NCBI GenBank assembly: GCA_001805375.1
Contig: MHFY01000041.1
Coordinates: 8,143 to 16,018, forward strand
Reading direction: 5' to 3'
From: Omnitrophica WOR_2 bacterium GWA2_47_8
GTDB taxonomy: Bacteria > Omnitrophota > Gorgyraeia > Zapsychrales > GWA2-47-8
Length of the DNA stretch: 7,876 bases
Shown piece by piece: positions 5,166-7,876 of the stretch (its first letter is position 1; each line of letters opens with the position of its first letter). The translations under genes and the position numbers were made by a program. The notes under the pieces are model-generated. The model saw only the letters and a program-made list of their open reading frames with translations. It was not told the DNA's origin and made no database searches.

Positions 5166-6167
5166 ATGTCCGTGCCTGTTTCAATCATTGTCCCTGCCTA
5201 CAATTGTTCCAAAACGATCAAGGAAACACTGCGTGCGTTAGTGGAGCAGCCTGATCATCCGCTGGAAATTATCGTTGTGGATGACGGTTCAACCGATACT
5301 ACTTCTGAAATCATTAAGGCCTTTCCGCAGGTGAAGTACATTTATCAAAATAATGCCGGCCCAGCCTCTGCCCGTAACCGGGGAGCCAAGGAATCGAAGG
5401 GGGAGTTCCTTTTTTTTACCGATTCGGATTGCATCCCGGAAGAAAATTGGGTCAGCAAGGCTCTTGAAAATTTTAAAACACCTGACATTGCGGTTGTGGC
5501 CGGGAGTTACAGCATTGCCAATGAAAGTGAATTGCTTGCCAACTGTATCCATCAGGAAATTCGCTATCGTCACCAAAAATTGATGCCAAAATTCCCTAAA
5601 TCCTTTGGTAGCTATAACTTTTGCGTGCGAAGGAAAGTCTTTGAAAAGGTAGGAGGTTTCGACCAAAACTACCGTTTTGCCAGTGGAGAGGATAATGATC
5701 TAAGCTATAAGATCACAAAAGCCGGGTACAGGATATTTTTTGACCCCAGCCTGATCGTTAAGCACTTCCACACCTCGGTTTTAGAAAAATATCTGCGGGA
5801 GCAATACCGCCACGGCTTCTGGCGGATGAAAATGTATCTCGACCACCCGTCGATGATGGGAGGGGATGACTATACATTTTGGAAGGACAGCGCAGAGGTT
5901 CTTTTGTGTTATGCCTTGGCCGGATTTCTTGTCGTGTTGCCTTTTCGCATTGTGCTGTTTGAAAAATTGTCTATTTTGGCGTTGATTTTACTCATCTTAA
6001 TTAACGCCTATTTTGCGTTTTTAATGATGCCTACCTTGACGCAAAAGTTATATTTTGCGTTTGTGATGTTTCTCCGAACCTTTGTCAGGTCAGCCGGTTT
6101 TATCCATGGTTTGAGCCTGATTTTGAAGGGTCGAACAAACACTTCGACCCTTCATCCCGAGGAATGA
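5166..6167 (+). CDS. GT2 family glycosyltransferase with C-terminal membrane helices
   Basis: This is a 333-aa inverting GT-A glycosyltransferase. VSIIVPAYN (5-13) and VVDDGSTD (37-44) form the nucleotide-sugar site, TDSD (85-88) is the D-x-D metal site, and GGFDQNYRFASGEDNDLSYK (163-182) carries the ED motif with the likely catalytic base. Two or three hydrophobic helices follow (about 243-263, 268-288 and 293-318), so the protein is held at the inner membrane. The pattern fits enzymes that build surface polysaccharide or glycolipid; the donor and acceptor are unknown. The ATG at 5166 is well placed for the conserved N-terminus but has no Shine-Dalgarno. The 3' arm of hairpin 3 ends nine bases upstream. 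The last ten or so codons overlap a perfect inverted repeat and encode a polar tail unlike the rest. Confidence 0.88.
   Translation: MSVPVSIIVPAYNCSKTIKETLRALVEQPDHPLEIIVVDDGSTDTTSEIIKAFPQVKYIYQNNAGPASARNRGAKESKGEFLFFTDSDCIPEENWVSKALENFKTPDIAVVAGSYSIANESELLANCIHQEIRYRHQKLMPKFPKSFGSYNFCVRRKVFEKVGGFDQNYRFASGEDNDLSYKITKAGYRIFFDPSLIVKHFHTSVLEKYLREQYRHGFWRMKMYLDHPSMMGGDDYTFWKDSAEVLLCYALAGFLVVLPFRIVLFEKLSILALILLILINAYFAFLMMPTLTQKLYFAFVMFLRTFVRSAGFIHGLSLILKGRTNTSTLHPEE
6124..6154. repeat. Perfect 12-bp inverted repeat at the end of the GT2 gene
   Basis: TGAAGGGTCGAA (6124-6135) and TTCGACCCTTCA (6143-6154) are exact reverse complements around the 7-nt loop CAAACAC. The hairpin lies inside the coding sequence and ends 11 bases before the stop codon. 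No T-run follows, so it is not a typical terminator. It may stabilise or mark the mRNA 3' end, or be a repeat insertion that shaped the protein's C-terminus. Confidence 0.7.
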
Positions 6168-6256
6168 AATGACGAGGGATTGCAAATCCTTAGCCCTCCG
6201 GGCTTTAAGGATGAACCCTCGGGTAAAGTAGTCTAAAAAATTGTCCCGAGGGTTCA
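6168..6256 (+). repeat. Hairpin-rich spacer, possible diverged copy of the triple-hairpin element
   Basis: It opens with AATGACGA (6168-6175), as copies 1 and 2 do. A short GGATT/AATCC hairpin follows, then a hairpin bounded by ATCCTT (6186-6191) and AAGGAT (6207-6212) with an AGCCC/GGGCT inner stem, then a 12-bp perfect inverted repeat (6212-6223 with 6245-6256). The ATCCTT...AAGGAT(T)GAAC order is the same as in copy 2. The last stem has no T-run after it, so a terminator role is unlikely. CGAGGG at 6173 could also pair with CCCTCG at 6217, giving competing folds. Homology to the other copies is a weak inference. Confidence 0.45.
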
Positions 6257-6274
6257 AAAATAATTAAATAAGTA

Positions 6275-6302
6275 TTGCCAAAGCAATGACTTATGTTAAA
6301 AT
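6275..6302 (+). promoter_or_regulatory. Probable promoter of the ExeA-like gene
   Basis: TTGCCA (6275-6280) and TAAAAT (6297-6302) are 16 nt apart, and TGT before the -10 makes it an extended -10. Transcription would start near 6309, giving a leader of about 60 nt that is almost entirely A/T and has no Shine-Dalgarno before the ATG at 6371. Confidence 0.5.
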
Positions 6303-6370
6303 CAGCGTATCTAATATACTTATAAATTTTAAATATAATTATTTTTTTTAATAACTACTAATATATAAAT

Positions 6371-7237
6371 ATGTCTTATTATTCAATCCTCGGCTTTAAT
6401 AAAGAACCCTTCTCCACTAGTCCTGATCCTGATTTTTTCTATTTAACCAAAGAGCATGATATGGCGTTGACCAACGCGCTGATCGAGATCCGTTTGAAGC
6501 GCGGACTGACGGTTATTTTCGGCGATATCGGCACTGGCAAAACATCTCTCTCCCGAAAACTCATCCAGGAATTAAAAAAACGAGGGAACATGATCTTCCA
6601 TATCATCCTCAATCCTTCGTTTGTGGATGAAAAACAGTTTTTGATCTCCCTCGCGAGTAACTTTAATGTGGAATGGGAGGCGCAAGCAGAGGCCCATAAG
6701 GATGACATCCTGCAGATGCGCGATTCCATCGAGAAATTTTTGATCACCAAATGCATCGAAGAAAAACAGACGGTTATCCTGATCATTGATGAAGCGCAGA
6801 AATTAAACCTCTCCACGTTAGAGACGCTTCGGATCTTGCTGAATTTCGAAACGAATGAATTTAAACTTTTGCAGCTGGTTTTATTAGGCCAGGTCGAATT
6901 GTACCCTAAGATCATGCAGCTTCCGAATTTTTTTGACCGGATTAGTTTCAAATATACGTTGAACCCTTTGGACGCGCAGGAAACAAAAGAGCTGATCAAT
7001 TATCGGGTCCGGACAGCCGGTTATAACAGTGCGATGTCCTTGTTCTTGGATGAGGCCGTAAACGAGATATATGCTTATACCCGAGGGTATCCCCGGAAGA
7101 TTACGATGCTGTGTCATCAGTTGTTAAAAGAATTGATCATGAAAAATAAGACTGCGGTTGACCGTGAGCTTGTCAAAGAGGTGATCCTTAAAGAGCAGCA
7201 ATTCACCATGGCAGGCGAAAGAGGAGTTGTTTCTTAA
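6371..7237 (+). CDS. ExeA/GspA-like AAA ATPase
   Basis: This is a 288-aa P-loop ATPase. The N-terminus YYSILGFNKEPFSTSPDPDFFY is typical of ExeA/GspA and related TniB-like AAA proteins. Walker A is GDIGTGKTS (51-59), Walker B is VILIIDEAQ (135-143), sensor 1 lies in LVLLGQ (169-174), FFDRI (187-191) is a likely arginine-finger region, and GYPRKI (239-244) fits sensor 2. In type II secretion, GspA with GspB helps to place the secretin through the peptidoglycan. The family's C-terminal peptidoglycan-binding part is absent, since the protein ends after the AAA lid. The gene downstream encodes an Ala/Pro-rich single-pass membrane protein, a possible partner. No transposase genes are present, so a TniB role is unlikely. 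The start is set by the conserved N-terminus; there is no Shine-Dalgarno, only an A/T-rich leader. Confidence 0.88.
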   Translation: MSYYSILGFNKEPFSTSPDPDFFYLTKEHDMALTNALIEIRLKRGLTVIFGDIGTGKTSLSRKLIQELKKRGNMIFHIILNPSFVDEKQFLISLASNFNVEWEAQAEAHKDDILQMRDSIEKFLITKCIEEKQTVILIIDEAQKLNLSTLETLRILLNFETNEFKLLQLVLLGQVELYPKIMQLPNFFDRISFKYTLNPLDAQETKELINYRVRTAGYNSAMSLFLDEAVNEIYAYTRGYPRKITMLCHQLLKELIMKNKTAVDRELVKEVILKEQQFTMAGERGVVS

Positions 7238-7314
7238 GGCCGCCTGGGCTGCTTTGCAAACGCAAAGCAGCCCAGCGAGCCTTGTCCTCCATCTAAAGGA
7301 TGTGAGGAGAGGAC
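7236..7314. repeat. Strong inverted repeat and companion stem after the ExeA-like gene
   Basis: CTGGGCTGCTTTGC (7244-7257) and GCAAAGCAGCCCAG (7262-7275) pair perfectly around AAAC. AAGGC (7236-7240) and GCCTT (7279-7283) extend the stem beyond a 3x3 internal loop. A second stem pairs GTCCTC (7284-7289) with GAGGAC (7309-7314), enclosing CATC/GATG. No T-run follows, so this is not a canonical terminator. It overlaps the stop codon of the ATPase gene and may protect the mRNA end or be a repeat unit. Confidence 0.65.
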
Positions 7315-7357
7315 GGGAGGTGACTATTTACCCCTGGATTTTAATCCAACTGTGTTA

Positions 7358-7426
7358 TTGGTCTTTTCCAAAATATAAAAGCGGTTGAAACCAATATTAG
7401 ACTTTTTTTCTTGGAAAAAAGACCAA
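7358..7426. repeat. Inverted repeat ahead of the Ala/Pro-rich gene
   Basis: TTGGTCTTTTCCAA (7358-7371) is the reverse complement of 7411-7426 apart from two extra A residues in the second arm. An overlapping pair, GCGG...CAATATT (7381-7397) with AATATTG...CCGC (7427-7440), gives a competing fold. The rest of the 7315-7493 spacer is A/T-rich and I see no gene or clear promoter in it. Confidence 0.5.
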
Positions 7427-7493
7427 ATATTGACTGCCGCATTTTTTGTTAAGGAAAAAGTCAATAACAACAAAATAATTGCAAGGTCGTTTG

Positions 7494-7876
7494 ATGGCCA
7501 AAGAGACCGCAGAACAAAAGCTATTAAAAATAATTGAGAACACGGAAAAAAGTGGCGCCCCGCCAGCCCAGGCGGGAGCCCCCGCTCCGACAGCCGGGGC
7601 AGCTGCCACCGCCACTCAGCCGGCGAAGGCAGATGCCGGTAAGGCCGCCCCGACAGCCGGGGCTACAGCTACGGCTGATCCCCGCGCCGCTGCCGTGGCC
7701 GATGCCGTTAAAAGCGGTGCGGTGGTCGCGGATCAACCGGCCTCTGGTTTTAAGCTTCCCGTTTCGTTCCTTCCGGGTTTTAACGTTCGGTCCATCGGGC
7801 TTAAAGAAGTCAATCGGATCCTCATGGTCGTTGCGGCTGTCATGTCCCTTTTTTTTGTCATAGATTTCTTAAGGGG
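7494..7876 (+). CDS. Ala/Pro-rich single-pass membrane protein (3' truncated by window)
   Basis: An open frame of 127 codons runs from the ATG at 7494 to the window edge. AAGG at 7483-7486 is a plausible Shine-Dalgarno seven bases upstream. The N-terminus MAKETAEQKLLKIIENTEKS is a charged helix. An Ala/Pro/Thr-rich linker (about 21-85) holds two near-repeats of APTAGA, encoded by the repeated DNA CCGACAGCCGGGGC. A membrane helix follows at about 109-124 (LMVVAAVMSLFFVIDF), and the protein continues outside the window. The layout of a cytoplasmic linker, one membrane helix and a presumed periplasmic part, directly after an ExeA-like ATPase, would fit an inner-membrane secretion component such as a GspC-like protein. 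That name is a guess from context. GC is higher than in neighbouring genes because of the linker. Confidence 0.75.
   Translation, partial: MAKETAEQKLLKIIENTEKSGAPPAQAGAPAPTAGAAATATQPAKADAGKAAPTAGATATADPRAAAVADAVKSGAVVADQPASGFKLPVSFLPGFNVRSIGLKEVNRILMVVAAVMSLFFVIDFLR

Noticed and set aside
6212..6256. Rho-independent terminator after the second GT2 gene
   Set aside because: The 12-bp stem is strong, but the loop is 21 nt and A residues, not T, follow on the plus strand. The minus-strand reading has no T-run either.
7236..7314. Further copy of the triple-hairpin element
   Set aside because: It has several stems in series, but no shared sequence marks (no AATGACGA, ATCCTT...AAGGAT or CGCGC.TAAC).
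7534..7863. 109-aa Arg/Pro-rich open frame
   Set aside because: It is a shifted frame over the GC-rich linker of the gene at 7494. The 7494 frame has a Shine-Dalgarno, a charged N-terminal helix and a membrane helix.
1..7876. CRISPR array, tRNA or rRNA genes
   Set aside because: No regularly spaced identical repeats, cloverleaf with CCA-side features, or conserved rRNA segments were found on either strand by eye.

Overview
The window looks like chromosomal DNA of a Gram-negative-type bacterium of an uncultivated lineage. My best guess is Candidatus Omnitrophota or a neighbouring phylum. This rests on an ExeA/GspA-type ATPase, a GT2 enzyme next to a DUF2304-like protein, a free-standing short lipoate ligase, moderate GC, and Shine-Dalgarno motifs that are strong at some genes and absent at others. 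It is inference, not a database result. All nine supported genes are on the + strand. No tRNA, rRNA, CRISPR array, transposase or integrase gene was seen.

Layout. 15-731 is a short LplA/LipM-type lipoate enzyme. After it comes a consensus sigma70-type promoter (742-769) and a roughly 140-bp structured element (774-915), which leads into a small secreted protein with two EF-hand loops (942-1355). A Rho-independent terminator (1379-1415) sits immediately before a periplasmic S41/PDZ protease homologue (1420-2742). A second promoter (2750-2777) and a related structured leader (2778-2873) precede a tight four-gene cluster: a TM-anchored protein with an ATP-synthase-delta-like C-terminus (2870-3256), a DPM1-like GT2 glycosyltransferase (3263-3976), a DUF2304-like membrane protein (3981-4358) and a class I SAM methyltransferase (4360-5022). 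A second, very similar copy of the 140-bp element (5021-5156) separates this cluster from a membrane-associated GT2 glycosyltransferase (5166-6167). A hairpin-rich spacer follows (6168-6370), holding a possible diverged copy of the element and a promoter. Then come an ExeA/GspA-like AAA ATPase (6371-7237), another inverted-repeat-rich spacer, and an Ala/Pro-rich single-pass membrane protein (7494 onward) cut by the window edge.

Function. The central genes suggest polyprenyl-phosphate sugar transfer and cell-surface glycan assembly. The right end suggests an envelope machine, possibly type II secretion, and the EF-hand protein and protease act outside the cytoplasm. The most unusual feature is the recurring triple-hairpin intergenic element. 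Two copies differ by compensatory changes in the second and third hairpins, and a third related copy places the Shine-Dalgarno and start codon of its gene inside the last hairpin. It could be a cis-regulatory RNA leader or a REPIN/MITE-like repeat family; the sequence alone does not decide.
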